Shown piece by piece: positions 5,957-6,267 of a stretch of 6,267 nucleotides of DNA (position 1 is the first letter of the stretch; every line of letters starts with the position of its first letter). The notes under the pieces were generated by a model that ran no database searches, was not told the DNA's origin, and was given only the letters and a program-made list of their open reading frames with translations. The translations under genes were made by a program, and so were the position numbers. This stretch comes from Anaerolineae bacterium (GTDB lineage: Bacteria > Chloroflexota > Anaerolineae > Aggregatilineales > Phototrophicaceae): the NCBI GenBank assembly GCA_015492875.1, contig WGEI01000461.1, positions 1 to 6,267 of the forward strand, written 5' to 3'.

Positions 5957-6265
5957 ATGGCCGAAGCATTGGGCATGATTGAGACTAAATCGTTCGCCGC
6001 CGTCGTCGAGGCTGCGGACGCGATGGTGAAAGCCGCCCGTGTAGAGTTGGTCGCCTATGAGAAAACTGGCGGCGGTTTCGTCACTGCGGTTGTGCGGGGC
6101 GATGTGGCTGCGGTGAAGGCCGCCGTAGAAGCTGGCGTTCGTGGCGCCGAAAAGGTTGGGGAAGTTGTCGCTGTTCATGTCATCCCCCGCCCCCATGTCA
6201 ACGTCGATGCCATTCTGCCGTTAGGCCGCCAAGAAGAAGGCCGCGCGGCGATGCAAAAGGACTAG
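5957..6265 (+). CDS. bacterial microcompartment shell protein, BMC-H (PduA/CcmK-like)
   Basis: This 102-residue protein is a complete single BMC domain (Pfam family PF00936). It opens with ALGMIETKSFAAVVEAADAM and continues with KAARVELVAYEKTGGGFVT, VVRGDVAAVKAAVEAG, and the signature VGEVVAVHVIPRPHVNVDAIL, very close in pattern to PduA. Such proteins form cyclic hexamers that tile the facets of the polyhedral shell. The central-pore loop reads K36-T-G-G-G, where PduA has K-I-G-S-G, so the pore is lined by glycine and may be slightly wider or less polar. A short tail after the domain (about 90-102) is charged. GGGAG at 5943-5947 is 9 nt before ATG 5957, and the stop TAG is just inside the window edge. 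Its position after deoC makes this a metabolosome rather than a carboxysome. Confidence 0.96.
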   Translation: MAEALGMIETKSFAAVVEAADAMVKAARVELVAYEKTGGGFVTAVVRGDVAAVKAAVEAGVRGAEKVGEVVAVHVIPRPHVNVDAILPLGRQEEGRAAMQKD

Positions 6266-6267
6266 TC

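Noticed and set aside
1..6267. CRISPR array, tRNA, rRNA, insertion sequence or transposase
   Set aside because: No regularly spaced repeats, no tRNA-like cloverleaf or rRNA motif, and no transposase domain or terminal inverted repeats were seen, including around the AAC(3) junction.

Overview
The window looks like part of a Chloroflexota-type (possibly Anaerolineae) chromosome or metagenome contig. This is an inference from the large polytopic glycosyltransferase with tandem C-terminal beta-sandwich units, a build I associate with that phylum, and from the moderately GC-rich genes with AT-richer spacers. No marker gene fixes the taxonomy. All genes seen are on the + strand.

Left part (about 1-3785), housekeeping or envelope genes: a possible 3' end of an upstream gene; a cytoplasmic YceI-family protein behind an AT-rich leader with two GGAC...GTCC palindromes; a clear rho-independent terminator; a near-consensus sigma70-type promoter; a DUF1269-like glycine-rich membrane-associated protein; and, 45 nt downstream in a probable operon, a 749-residue GT-C/ArnT-like membrane glycosyltransferase with a TTG start.

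Right part (about 3786-6267), the edge of a bacterial microcompartment (BMC) locus: an RpiB/LacAB-type sugar-phosphate isomerase with a 75-residue BMC-style N-terminal extension, a deoxyribose-phosphate aldolase (DeoC) with an N-terminal amphipathic helix plus Cys/His cluster, a C-terminal fragment of an aminoglycoside 3-N-acetyltransferase, and a PduA-like hexameric BMC shell protein. DeoC, RpiB and a BMC-H shell gene together are the hallmark of the loci named sugar-phosphate-utilising (SPU) BMCs in published surveys, which are predicted but little characterised. The expected logic is that the isomerase acts on a pentose phosphate, DeoC cleaves deoxyribose 5-phosphate to glyceraldehyde 3-phosphate and acetaldehyde, and the shell contains the aldehyde. 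The aldehyde dehydrogenase, phosphotransacylase and pentamer genes expected for such a system are not in the window and would probably lie downstream.

The most unusual points are that the RpiB homologue has Asp and Ala where E. coli RpiB has its catalytic Cys and Thr, that DeoC carries a Cys/His cluster before a complete catalytic domain, and that a beheaded AAC(3) gene sits between deoC and the shell gene.
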